64,000 nt of DNA from Amorphochlora amoebiformis. Lineage: Eukaryota > Cercozoa > Chlorarachniophyceae. Below the pieces are notes generated by a model. It was given only the letters and a program-made list of their open reading frames with translations, ran no database searches and had not been told where the DNA came from. The position numbers and the translations under genes are program-made. The DNA lies in contig BAAHQB010000330.1 in assembly GCA_054601695.1 (NCBI GenBank), positions 62,001-126,000 of the forward strand. Reading direction: 5' to 3'. This document shows positions 1 to 59,808 of this stretch, one piece after another (within the stretch, counting starts at the first letter, position 1; every line of letters begins with the position of its first letter).

Positions 1-305
1 TTACCTTACTCCCAAATTTAACCTTAATCTTACCCTACTCCCTAAGTTTACCTAAACTTAACCCTAAGTCTAACTCTGAGGTTAACCCAACCCTTAGCTT
101 ATGGACGTATATCGGAAAGAAATGGGTATATATTTCTAATAGAAGTTTTTCACATACATATGTCGTTATGGAACAAAACTATTCGTAAATGTTTTGCATG
201 TATATATATTTATTTACAAGATATCATATAAATATACAAAAACACTATATATATATATACATACATAAAACATCATACATATATATATATACATGTATAC
301 ATATA

Positions 306-373
<68 letters not shown>

Positions 374-374
374 G
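1..374 (+). other. Intron of SF3B3 at left edge
   Basis: No exon is visible. The first 100 bases are degenerate CCCTAA-like sequence (cctaa/ccctaag) on the + strand, and 290-372 is a (TA)n run ending in the acceptor acag before exon 375. The upstream exons that encode the N-terminal half of SF3B3 must lie outside the window. Confidence 0.8.
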
Positions 375-35037
<34,663 letters not shown>

Positions 35038-35588
35038 CGTGATCGGGTCACGGGATAGTCGACGTGTAGGGGTGTATGAGAGATATTTGCAAGGGGATAC
35101 TAGGATATTAGAAAGGAATACATAGATATTCTTTCATAGATATTCAGATATTGCAATTTCGCATATCGGCAACATGGAGTCGTGTATATATATTAGGATA
35201 TCGTACACCTAATATAACGATATTGCTTGTTGATACCAAAGTGTTTGACCGATATTTGTCGGCCCCGCGCAGCCGCCAGTGGGCTACGATGACAGCGAAG
35301 GACCTTCCCCCTCTCTCCCTGGTATCCCTCATCTATTACCCCTCTCTCCCACCAGTCTGTGGGAATAGCTTCCTATCGTTGTTTTCGATGCGAAAAATTC
35401 TCTACTTTTCAAAATAGGTTGGCGCACTTTTTACGTATTGCCCTCGGCTGCTCATCTCTTATGTTGTCTTCATTTGTGCAACCAGTAACCCCTTCCCAAA
35501 CCCTTCCCCGCCATTTTGAAACACCTTGAATTCTCTAACAGAAAACCGTAACATTTTTGCTTTGGGTATACCTTTGTGGGGGGGCGGC
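35038..35588. promoter_or_regulatory. Divergent intergenic spacer, probable bidirectional promoter
   Basis: The lipase ATG (35037, -) and glycosyltransferase ATG (35589, +) are 551 bp apart and point away from each other. Unlike the introns, the spacer has almost no TA repeats. It holds a pyrimidine-rich stretch (35300-35352, cctctctccc-like) and a G-run just before the + start codon. No clear TATA box or named motif can be assigned by eye. Confidence 0.7.
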
Positions 35589-45569
<9,981 letters not shown>

Positions 45570-46776
45570 TTCACATTTAATAAAAATGGATAACTTCAAC
45601 CATTTCATATCTTTAACACGAAATACGTATCAAAATAGATTTATACATATGTATAGTATAAATATATACTTTATGACATTTCATGTATTAGATACACATT
45701 TACAGATGTACGTATAATTATATACACATACATATATATATATATATATATATTACATATATACATATAATATGTATATATAATATGTACACAATATCAT
45801 ATATACGTTACGATATCGAAAAATTACTTAGGAAATCAAGCTTGTGCGCAAAACATGGCGATTCTTAGACGAATGGATCCCAGGATAACACCGTATCCAC
45901 AACTACTAACATGAACTTAATATACGGCTCGAACCCTATCCCGCAGCACAAAACCATTTTTCCGTCATCTCACACCAACAACAGACATCCCTCTCTCTAC
46001 ATATATACATATATAGATATATATATATACATATATATATTAATACTACATTTGCACACTCACCCAAACTCAAAATTAAGCATGAAATATAAAATTAAAA
46101 TGCCATGTAAGTACCTAAGAGCTGACCCTAACCTCAGATCGCACAGAGGGAGAGAAGGTTAGACATCCTCGATATTCATTCGGAGTTAACCTCTAGGGAC
46201 TATATCCTTTGCTCTCCAACCGAACTTGACATACAGTAGAATATTATAACTAGTATAATTGGCCATTCCTAGCATTCGCATGAACATTCACCAGATTCAC
46301 GAGTCAAGGCCAATTTCTAGAGTATAGTTAACGGCACGCACCGCCTAGACCGCGGCCAGGGCCGCCAAGTTGATTATATAAGTCTTACCATTCAACTTGA
46401 TACGTACCCATTATCATATCATTATCTTTAGACTAAAGTTGATACATATATATATATATAGACAATCCTATAGATAGTACTATCAATGTGATGATTATGT
46501 GGGGATAGCCTATAGCGTAGTACACTAACTGGACTAAGACTACTATCTCTAATCAGCTTATAATTAGACAAATGTAAATCTAGGCTGACAGTCACAGAGA
46601 AAGAGCCCACTCTTGCATTCGTACTTGAAGTTGTATTATCATGCTAGTCATCTAGGTCATATGCAGATCTAACCTATGATCATAGAAACATAACTAAAGA
46701 TACACTAGATACATCGATCTGTAAAAAGATATGACACAATTTGAAGTTTTGTATTTTTGACGCATCTCTAGCTTGT
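45570..46776. other. Convergent intergenic region between glycosyltransferase and methyltransferase
   Basis: 1.2 kb between two stop codons (45569 + and 46777 -). Mostly unique mixed-composition sequence with a short TA tract at 45730-45790. I see no conserved exon; it should hold both 3' UTRs. Confidence 0.75.
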
Positions 46777-47132
46777 CTAGACTCTTCGAAGTAGGTACCG
46801 AAAAACGGGGCGCCATGTAACCTCACATACCTATAATCACAGAATGTGTATGCTGTTTGCATTCTAAGTCGGGTAGATATACTGATTTTGAGTACATGTA
46901 TTAGCGATACGATAACTTGATGGTAGCTTGATGATAACACTTAGACATATAATATGCACACATATACCACCATATGTGTACGTTTATGAGTATATAATCA
47001 TAACACAGACATGTATCTATGTATATATCATATATATATTATATATATATATATGTATATGTACATATTTGTATATAATACATATATAATACACACACAC
47101 ATATATATATATATGTATATCGATATATATAC

Positions 47133-47173
<41 letters not shown>

Positions 47174-47924
47174 TTATATATATGTGTATATATATAGATG
47201 CATAAATGTACACACATTCATATACATACAGATATGTATATGTACATAATATAAGTGTAATGTATAGATATTCACATATGAACACACAATCAGAAGGGCC
47301 AGATATACTGATTGCTAAGCCAGATGACGTTCTGCTTAGGGTATGTACATATGTTGAATGTAAACATTTGCACCATGCAAAATATGAACATACTTCTGTA
47401 TAGGCATATTAATGTAGTACGTAAATTACATGCACATATACACATATATATACACACATATATACATTTGTAAATATATTTTAATATATATCACATATAC
47501 ACACATATACACACATATATATATATTTGTTTGACCTTGTCCCTTTCCGTCTGAGCAGGAAATGGGCTCTTCTCTAACCATTCGTACGAATCAGAACCTA
47601 CAGTATTGTACATAGCTATATCTTCGCTCTAACGCTAACCATTGTACGAATCAGAACCTACAGTATGGTACGTAGCTATATCCTCGCACATTTGGAGTAT
47701 CTACGTGAATATGTGCATATCTATCTATGAATAAGTTGCATACCATCTTTGGGCTTAAGAGCTGTTTTCTCAATTGATACGTTCTCCTCATATCCTACAT
47801 GGATATTAATTCATATATATATATATACATATTATGTATACATGTATCTATTTCGCACATATATACATACATACACATATATATATATATATATATATAT
47901 ATTCATATATATACATACATACAT

Positions 47925-47983
<59 letters not shown>

Positions 47984-48695
47984 TATGCTTCTCATATGTG
48001 CATATATTAGGCATAGGTGCACATATTAAGTATATATGCATGAATGAAAAACATGTGTAGAATATATTAAGCAATTTCGTATGTATATCTCACACATATA
48101 TGCACATGTGTGTGTACACACATGTACACATCCATACATGTGCATACATTATGTATATATATATATGTATGTGCATATATATATATATATATCTGTACAC
48201 ACATATATGTAAATATCTATTTACTAGAAATGTATTTATGTATAACCTTTGCAATCCTTCTTGAAAAGGCCTGTTATACCAAAGTTTTGAAACGGAAGCC
48301 GCTTGGTGCCTACGTCACAACTCTTCCCACCCTACACATATGTCTTGGAATTAGCATATACATACATTAAATACATTTTTGTATGCTATATGTACAAGTT
48401 TGTAAATTTGTATGTGTAAATGAATATATTTATGTATAAACATATAAAAATATCTGAATACATATGTGTGTATTTATGCATATATATACATAGAGTTAAT
48501 ATATATGTATATATTAATATATTTATGTATATATACATCTATATGCATGTACAAAAATATATTTATTCATATATATATCAATATATATATATATATATGA
48601 TACATTTTAACATATATGAGAATTTGTATTACATTTATCTATATAGATACATAATATGACATATATTTTATACATTTATATATATATATATAAAA

Positions 48696-48736
<41 letters not shown>

Positions 48737-49118
48737 TAAATGTATATATATATATATATACATACTATATAAAATATATATATACATACTATATAAAATA
48801 TGTCTTTGGTGAATATATATATGTATATATATGTTTCTATTTGAAAATGATATGTGTATACCTCTGGATATATATTTGATACAGCCCCCTTTCCCTCAAG
48901 CACGTCTGCACAGAGCCTCTATATACATATATGGAAATATGTCAATGTATATATGTACATATCTATACATATATATTTATATATATATATATATATTATA
49001 TAAAAATATATGTATATATATATATATACATATATATATAGAAATATTTATTTATACATAAATATATATATATATATATATAGATATATGTATATATATA
49101 TATACATATATATAGAAA

Positions 49119-49163
<45 letters not shown>

Positions 49164-49326
49164 ATGTATATATATGTATATATATATATTATAAATATGT
49201 ATAAATTTGTAAGTACAAAATACAATTTATGTATATGTCATATGCATGCATGTTTATATCTTTGTGTTTAAGTGTGTTATACATATATACACATATATAT
49301 TATACAATATGTGATACATATGTGTA

Positions 49327-49365
<39 letters not shown>

Positions 49366-50493
49366 TTACATGCATACATATATGCACAGATACAGATATA
49401 TATATATATATATAATATACATATATATATATACACACATATATATATATATATATACATATATTTATATATATATATATATAGATATATACATCAATTA
49501 ATATATATATATAATAATATATATATAATAATATATAATAATATATATATACATACATATATATATATGTATACCTATAATATTGTTACTATTTGTATTG
49601 AAAGTATTATTATTACGGTTTCTTTGGTGAATTGTTTGGTTTGGAGAAATAGCGTAACCTGAAAGAAAACATATACATTCAATGTCGTACAGATTAGACA
49701 AATGTATAAGACATATGCATATTATTGTTTGGTTTGGAGAAATAGCGTAACCTGAGGGAAAACATATACATTCAATGTCGTACAGATTAGACAAATTTAT
49801 GAGACATATGTATGTTATTGTTTGGTTTGGAGAAATAGCGTAACCTGAGGGAAAACATATACATTCAATGTCGTACAGATTAGACAAATGTATAAGACAT
49901 ATGTATATTATTGTTTGGTTTGGAGAAATAGCGTAACCTCAAGGAAAACATATTCATTCAATGTCGTACAGATTAGACAAATGTATAAGACATATGTATA
50001 TTATTGTTTGGTTTGGAGAAATAGCGTAACCTCAAGGAAAACATATACATTCAATGTCGTACAAATTAGACAAATTTATCAGACATATGTATATTATTGT
50101 TTGGTTTGGAGAAATAGCGTAACCTCAAGGAAAACATATACATTCAATGTCGTACAGATTAGACAAATGTATAAGACATATGTATATTATTCTTCACAAA
50201 TGTATTTTAACATATATATATATATACATATCTATTATATAATATATATATATATATATATATGCGTATAGATATTATGTATATACCAAAAAGCTATATT
50301 TATTTATGTTAGAGATATTTTAAATTACATATTTAGTATATGTGTAGTTAATATATGTATAAATATACAACATGCATATGTGTATACACTTGTATGTTTA
50401 TCTTTTCCTATATCATTTTAACAACATGTGTAAAAAGAATAGATATCCGTTTTACATATATATATATGTATATGTATGTACATATATACATAT

Positions 50494-50534
<41 letters not shown>

Positions 50535-50930
50535 TATATACATGTACATACATTCATATACATATTTATATATTTTATATATATGAACTAAAATAATATA
50601 CACACGTATATATACATATATACATTGAATACATATAATACACATATATACCTATATACATATAATACACATATATAGTCACCAGTTCGATAGCCAATTG
50701 TGCCCAATCCGAGCATATGTACACCTGTATATAACAGCTATACACAAATACAAGTACATGTCTTATGAAATGTTTCAAATGTACATGTACTGTTATATTT
50801 GTACATATACGTGAAGTAATCGTTTATTTATTCATATATCACCTTTACAAACTATTAAACATTTGCATTCCGCATATACGTATACTATATGTGCACACAC
50901 AAACATACATACATATATACATATACATAT

Positions 50931-50967
<37 letters not shown>

Positions 50968-51167
50968 TATATACATACGCACATATATGTATAAATACAC
51001 ACACATAATATATTATATATACATATATATATATATTTATATATATATATATATACATATATATGTACATGGAATAAGAATATTTATAATTAAATTATAT
51101 GCATATATGTATATAGATATACATACATACATGCATATATGCACATATATATATATATATATATAAA

Positions 51168-51213
<46 letters not shown>

Positions 51214-52004
51214 TACTTAACATCCTTCCAAAGTGCACACATTGGTACATATCTACATTGAACGATATGCATGTTACACATGACATACGCAAGCGAGGCA
51301 TAGCATAGGGAACATACCTGTCCTCCAGATTTCACTACGCGACCAACCTTTCGGGATAAGCTTACTGTTAGATTAATAATTAACTTTGCGGCTGAGGCTA
51401 GATGACTAGATGACTAGATGGCTATGGTTAGATTAGGTATTAGGCTAGGCTTTACGTTATGAGATTACCGGTAATATTGATATTACAGGTGACATTAGGA
51501 TTAATTTGAAGAAAGGTGATGGTTAGGCAGAGGCTTTGGATTAGGCAACGTAGTGTAGCTTTGTTGGTTTGAAATTAGCCAGATGCTTTGGATTACGCAA
51601 CATAGGGTTTGCTTAAAGTTAAGGGTTAGGATAGGCTTCTAATGAAGTTTAAGGTAAGGGTCAGGGTGTCGGTTAATACGTATATGTTATGTTAAGATTG
51701 GTCCGAAACAAGAAGAAGGGTTAGGAATAGAGTTATGAAGGGTGAAAGTTAGCGACTGTCCAGTTTGGGATGGGTTTAAGCCTTGGCGTGCTTTTGGGTA
51801 CGGTTAGGGAATTGGTTATTGGTTAGGGTTAGTAACGGTTAGTAACGGTTAATTACGGTGGTTAGCAACGGTCAGTCAACGATTAGGATTAGTAAGAGTA
51901 AGTTAGGATGAGGTATGGTTATGGACACTTCTTGAGCGAACTTGGGGGATGCTAGTCTCCTGAAAATACATATCAAAAATATATGCCTGTATCTATACAA
52001 ACAA

Positions 52005-52059
<55 letters not shown>

Positions 52060-52391
52060 CATGTATTATTTGTATGATACACATACACACACACACACAT
52101 ATATATATATATACATATATATATATACATGTATATATATATGTGTGTATATATATAAATGTATATTCTCATTTAATATGAGCTGGAGTTAATAAAAATT
52201 CATAAGACATATGTACATATACATACACACTTGTAAAATGTGTATTTATAATATATATGAAATATAATTTATACATATATATTACCGTTTTCTATTCTTA
52301 TGTCCCCATGGATCCTGAGAGATATGTACGTGTGCGCATGTCTTATACATCTATATATCTATATAATCACAATACACACACATATACACAT

Positions 52392-52427
<36 letters not shown>

Positions 52428-52621
52428 TTAACTGTTAATACATATGTGTGTACATATATATATATACTATTTACATATTACTAAGTATCTATATATACAT
52501 ATATGTATATATAAACTACGTGTAATTTGTGCATGCGGCAGTAATATATTTTGTATAAGAATACCGGAAACTGAATGCATACGATATCGAGCCCTGGTAT
52601 CTCCAAACCTCTGGTGTATAC

Positions 52622-52654
<33 letters not shown>

Positions 52655-52984
52655 ATATATGCACATACATGTATTTCTATTTCATTTGTGGATATATAAT
52701 ATACACATATATACACCTATATATATAAAAGCATACATATATTCCAAATCTTAGGTCTAATTGAAAAGTAGGCCTGAGTAAGTTGTTTCCCAAAGCAGAG
52801 TTCGAGTTATTTGAATACTGAACATAAACCCTATTTGACCCCGATTTCACCTCAGAGATATGCTCGCATTTCCCGATAAATAATGTAAGTTTCCCTGAGT
52901 ATTAAAATGTGTACATATATATGTACATATAGTACATATATATATATATATACATATAAATATGCACATATATATATGCATATA

Positions 52985-53016
<32 letters not shown>

Positions 53017-53046
53017 GTAAATATATATATCTCTACACACATATTT

Positions 53047-53084
<38 letters not shown>

Positions 53085-54246
53085 CATATTGATATGTACA
53101 GATTTATGCAGTCATATATGTTGGACTGTTCGGGGAGTAATGAAGCCCAGTATCCCACATACACCTTCGCTGCTACACTTGCCTTACCATCCCTCATACA
53201 CCTACGCTAACAACCTAACATCCCTCATACACCTACGCCAAAACCACACCTACGCTACCACATTTGCCTTACCATCCTTCATACACATGCGCCACTACCC
53301 TAACATCCCTCATACACCTAGGCCAAAACCACACCTACGCTAACAGAAATTGTAATCGTAGCGCTAGGTGTAATCGAGAAAGTAACTGTACTACTTACGG
53401 TAGCGGTAACCGTAATAGTTGCGCTAGCTGTAACCGTAACCACACTTGCATTAGCATCCCTCATACACCTACGCTCAGCTTAACATCCCTTATACCCCTA
53501 CGCCAACACCACGCACTTGTGCGGCTTCCTCATACATATACGACATACACTTGTCCTACCCATGTCCTACCCCCTCATACATATACGATATACACTTGTG
53601 GTACCCCCTCTTACATATACGATATACACTTGCCTACCCCCTCTTACATATACGATATACACTTGTGGTCCCCCCTCTCAACACCCCGGTTATAACATGA
53701 CCTCACTGCACATCACCAAACTGTTATCTAGATTACTGTCGAAAATCGGGCTTTTAGGGCTAGGGGGACTATTGGCGTTAGGGCTAGGGGGACTATAGGG
53801 GTTAGGGCTAGGGGGACTATTGGGGTTAGGGCTAGGGCACTATTGGGGTTAGGGCTAAGGCACTATTGGGGTTAGGGCTAGGGCACTATTGGGGTTAGCT
53901 TGGGGTTAGGGATACCGAAAAGGGTTTTCTAACTTAGGCTGTCAGGTTGGGCGAGTTAGAGTTCGCTTTTTTTGGTTTAGGGCTTTTGGGTTTTGAGTTT
54001 TGGGTTTTGGGTTTTTGGTAGGTGAGGACCAAGTTGAGGTTGGTTTTTGTTTGATTCGCAGCTTCTACCAGAGGCTTGAAAAGCTCAATTCCAAGGTAAT
54101 TGTATCCACATCTGCAAAATTATGAACCAAGGTATCGTGTATGCACAATGTCTACAATGTGTCAATGCATTTGCAACATAAAATCATACAACCATGTGTA
54201 CACATCTGTATTTATGTATAGCATATATATATATATATATTATGTA

Positions 54247-54345
<99 letters not shown>

Positions 54346-54352
54346 CACATAT

Positions 54353-54429
<77 letters not shown>

Positions 54430-54469
54430 TAATATATAATATATATATATATATATATAACAATATATA

Positions 54470-54512
<43 letters not shown>

Positions 54513-56064
54513 ATATATATGTATATGTGTATATCATGGATATATGTACATATTTACATAGATATTTATCTCCACACAATATATATACACATATATATTA
54601 TATAATATGTATGCATATAATATGCATAACTAAAACTGTATTTTAAGGCAAAGAAATAATTAGCATGATAGGATGAAGCCTAAATGAGCAGATATCAACA
54701 GAGTGGAAAAACATACACTCATGCTCAAGATCCATCAAGATCTCGGAGATTGATGGAGTTTTCATCATCCGGTACTACCCAACTTCCCATATTAACGGTA
54801 CTACCCGGTATTGCCCGAGGACTACTTGACATGGCGTGCAGTCAGCATAAACACATACACTCATGTACATAAGTACAAATAAATGTAAATAATGAGTATG
54901 TTACCCCTGTTTGCGCAGAACATCACGAGACGCTAACTTGAGTAAGAAACTGAATCGTAAGTATAACCAATCTTGTTTAAGAGACGCAAACATGAGTCAG
55001 AAACTGAATCGTAAGTATAACAAATCTTGTTTAAGAGACTCAAACATGAGTCAGAAACTGATTCGTAAGTATAACAAATCTTGTTTAAGAGACGCAAACA
55101 TGAGTCAGAAACTGAATCGTAAGTATAACAAATCTTGTTTAAGAGACGCTAACTTGAGTAAGAAACTGAATCGTAAGTATAACAAATCTTGTTTAAGACT
55201 AGTAAGAGACTCAAACATGAGTCAGAAACTGAATCGTAAGTATAACAAATCTTGTTTAAGAGACTCAAACATGAGTCAGAAACTGATTCGTAAGTATAAC
55301 AAATCTTGTTTAAGAGACGCAAACATGAGTCAGAAACTGAATCGTAAGTATAACAAATCTTGTTTAAGAGACGCTAACTTGAGTAAGAAACTGAATCGTA
55401 AGTATAACAAATCTTGTTTAAGAGACTCAAACATGAGTCAGAAACTGAATCGTAAGTATAACAAATCTTGTTTAAGAGACTCAAACATGAGTCAGAAACT
55501 GATTCGTAAGTATAACAAATCTTGTTTAAGAGACGCAAACATGAGTCAGAAACTGAATCGTAAGTATAACAAATCTTGTTTAAGAGACGCAAACATGAGT
55601 CAGAAACTGAATCGTAAGTATAACAAATCTTGTTTAAGAGACGCAAACATGAGTCAGAAACTGAATCGTAAGTATAACAAATTTTGTTTAAGAGACGCTA
55701 ACTTGAGTAAGAAACTGAATCGTAAGTATAACAAATCTTGTTTAAGAGACGCAAACATGAGTGAGTAACTGATTCGTAAGTATGGAGTAACTGAATAGTA
55801 AGTATAATAGTAAGTAACTGAATCGTATGTAACAAAGTTGTAGACACATGAATTCCATTAAGGGGCCTGGATTACAGTTAGGGATAACGATAGGGTTACA
55901 GTTAGGGTTAGGAGTAGAGTCAGGTTTACGTTTAGGTTTACTTTTAGAGCTGGGTTAAGAGTTAGGTTATGGTCTAAACTTTAGATTAGGGTAAGGGTAA
56001 GGGTTAGGGTTAGGTCTGGGCTAGGATTGTGATACACACATATATATATATATATATATATTCA

Positions 56065-56096
<32 letters not shown>

Positions 56097-56116
56097 ATAT
56101 ATGTATACACACACAT

Positions 56117-56177
<61 letters not shown>

Positions 56178-56294
56178 AACACATACACGCTATATTATTA
56201 TATCCATATGTGTATACACATATACCTATATATATATACATATATATAAATATATATATATGCATGCAATCTCTAAAATATATATATATATATG

Positions 56295-56354
<60 letters not shown>

Positions 56355-57730
56355 TACATGTATACACACAGCTACACACTATATTATATCCATGTATGTA
56401 TACATATATAAACCTATATATATATATATATGTATGAGCACGTGCATCTGTAAAAATATATTGATATACACGCATCGAAATATATAAGTACCCTCCTCTG
56501 GCGCATCCAATGTCTAGAAGCAAGGGCCTTGATACGTCCGAATACACCTCGCACCACTTGGGCTGTCATCGGAAACAAATACAAAATCTCAAGCTTATAT
56601 CGACAGAGAGGATGATTGAGATATTGAGATATGCGTGTGGAGGGGAGATATCCACTATATCCTCATGGAGATAAACCAGATAAAATGCGAAATAGACGGG
56701 ATGTTGCTTATGGGTGTCTCGGGAAGAGATGTATCTTTTCTGCACTCATGGAGACAGAGAAGATCATGACAAATAGGGGGGATGTTCGAGAGAAATGATT
56801 GAGATATATGAGACAGATGATTGAGATATATGAGACAGATGATTGAGATATATGAGACAGATGATTGAGATATATGAGACAGATGATTGAGATATATGAG
56901 AAAGATGATTGAGATATATGAGACAGATGATTGAGATATATGAGACAGATGATTGAGATATATGAGACAGATGATTGAGATATATGAGACAGATGATTGA
57001 GATATATGAGACAGATGATTGAGATATATGAGACAGATGATTGAGATATATGAGACAGATGATTGAGATATATGAGACAGATGATTGAGATATATGAGAC
57101 AGATGATTGAGATATATGAGACAGATGATTGAGATATATGAGACAGATGATTGAGATATATGAGACAGATGATTGAGATATATGAGACAGATGATTGAGA
57201 TAGATGAGACAGATGATTGAGATATATGAGACAGATGATTGAGATATATGAGACAGATGATTGAGATAGATGAGACAGATGATTGAGATATATGAGACAG
57301 ATGATTGAGATATATGAGACAGATGATTGAGATATATGAGACAGATGATTGAGATATATGAGACAGATGATTGAGATATATGAGACAGATGATTGAGAAA
57401 TCATTATCTCTCGAGGAATTTGAAGAAGCGTAGGGAGGGAGGCCAGAGAGGTATACAACTAATTTTCCTTATGTGCAAATCGTTTTGCTTGTTTTCATAC
57501 AAGAAGGGAATATACATATTCAATATGTATATATTAAGTTTACACATGTATGAAAATACATGTACGTAGTGTACATTATATATATATATATATAATATAT
57601 ATATATATATAATATATATATATATGTATATATATATATATGTATGTATGTATAATATATATATATTATACATATATATATATATATATATGTGTGTGTG
57701 TATGTATAACATGCAAATATACATACACAA

Positions 57731-57787
<57 letters not shown>

Positions 57788-58042
57788 GCATATATATATA
57801 TGTATATATACACACATACGTATATACACACATATACATGCACACACATACACACATAGATATACATACATTATATTATATCTGTTATGACAAGATTGCA
57901 GAACCTTAACTATTGGGGTCCTAAAGGACGCGGGATTTAACATTCGACGCATTCTCCCAACTAATATATTCATATATAATATATATACCCCATATATGTA
58001 TATATGTACATATATATATATATGTATATACCCCATATATAT

Positions 58043-58077
<35 letters not shown>

Positions 58078-59523
58078 CAAAGCGAGACTTACGGGAAAGT
58101 AAGCTTGCATGTCTATGTGTGTGCAAGCGAAGCCTGGTGCAAACTTGTCGTGTTTATGTATATATACATATATATATATTATATGCGTGTGTGCTTGAAA
58201 AGGCAAACCTTTTTGGCAAGTAGGGTAGTTGTTGGGGATATATCTTGATGCACCTCCGCGAAGCGGTCGACTGCCCAAGATTGTAAGCCCTCTTACAACC
58301 CCAAATAATGCTAAGGATCCCAAAACATAACTCGACCTGTGCATATACATGTAGACAAATATTATGCATGCATATATATATATATATATAAATATATATA
58401 TATATATGTGATGGATATTTATACATTCATGTATAATGTAAACAGATATTTATACATTTATAGGTATATACAATATACATATGCAAATATTATATACATA
58501 TATCTATATTATCGCTATATGCATGTACCTCCTTGGTCGGATGAAATACAGCACGACGAGTCCTGAGTGATGTCTAGATTTAGGCTAAGCTTTCATCATA
58601 GGCTATAGGATTAGGATAAACTTCATCTTAGGGTCTAGATTCAGGCATAGCTTTCATCATAGGCTAAAGGTTTAGGATAAACTTCATCTTAGGGTTTAGA
58701 TTCAGGCTAAGCTTTCATCATAGGCTATAGGTTTAGGATAAACCTCATCTTAGGGTCTAGGTTTAGGCTAAACTTTCATCTTAGGGTATAGGTTTAGGTT
58801 AAACTTTCATCTTAGGCTATAGGTTTAGGCTAAATCTTCATCTTAGGCTATAGGTTTAGGCTAAACTTTCATTTTAGGCTATAGGTTTAGGCTAAACTTT
58901 CATCTTAGGCTATAGGTTTAGGATAAACCTTCATCTTAGGGTCTAGGTTAGGCTAAACATCTTAGGGTCTAGGTTTAGGCTTAAAGTTCCATCTAAACTG
59001 GGTATAGAGGGTTAGAGAGAGAAGAGTAATAGAATAATGCAAACAGTGTTCAGTGCATAAACAAGAGTGATAGGTTGATGCAAACAGTGTTCCAATGCAT
59101 ACACAAGAGTGATAGGTCGCTGCAAACAGTGTTCCAGTGCATGCACAAGAGTGATAGGTTGATGCAAACAGTGTTTAGTGCAAGAGTGATAGGTTGATGC
59201 AAACAGTGTTTAGTGCATACACAAGAGTGATAGGTTGATGCAAACAGCGTTTAGTGCATACACAGGAGTGATAGGTTGATGCAAACAGTGTTTAGTGCAT
59301 ACACAAAAGTGATAGGTTGATACAAACGTGAATACACAAGAGTGATGGGTTGATACAAACAGTGTTCCAGTGCATGCACGATAGTTGCAAACAGTGTTCC
59401 AGTGCATACATTCGAGTTTTAATAACAATACCGACTATCCCACAGGATGAACCAATAAGGCCAAACGATTCTGATTGATGTATATATATATATACATATA
59501 TACATATATATATATATAATATG

Positions 59524-59560
<37 letters not shown>

Positions 59561-59626
59561 TAATTAATTAATATGTAAATCTTTATACACACACACACAC
59601 ACAAATGTATGTATATATATATATAC

Positions 59627-59662
<36 letters not shown>

Positions 59663-59749
59663 GTATATGCATATTTATATGTAAATGTACTAAATTATAT
59701 ATATATATATATATGTATGTATATTTATATACATATATATGTATTACAC

Positions 59750-59808
<59 letters not shown>

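Noticed and set aside
47290-47345. Candidate methyltransferase exon [18 protein letters not shown]
   Set aside because: Looks plausible, but including it would break the conserved spacing between TERD (47536-47597) and PVFR (46777-46830), which fits exactly when it is skipped.
49498-50271. Repeat ORFs on both strands ([12 protein letters not shown] and YAISPNQTI types)
   Set aside because: 93-bp array in frame on both strands; only 49617-49658 on the minus strand fits the gene.
54911-55768. 285-codon + strand ORF with an 18-residue repeat ([13 protein letters not shown] type)
   Set aside because: The 54-bp unit is a multiple of 3 without stops. The minus strand holds the methyltransferase exon and acceptor that the unit copies, so this is a repeat artefact.
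56655-57458. 267-codon minus ORF with [20 protein letters not shown] repeats
   Set aside because: Reading of the 22-bp donor-side array; only its first part (57387-57458) is exon.
59030-59425. CRISPR array (regular repeats)
   Set aside because: Units are contiguous tandem repeats without unique spacers, in a eukaryotic gene; no cas genes.
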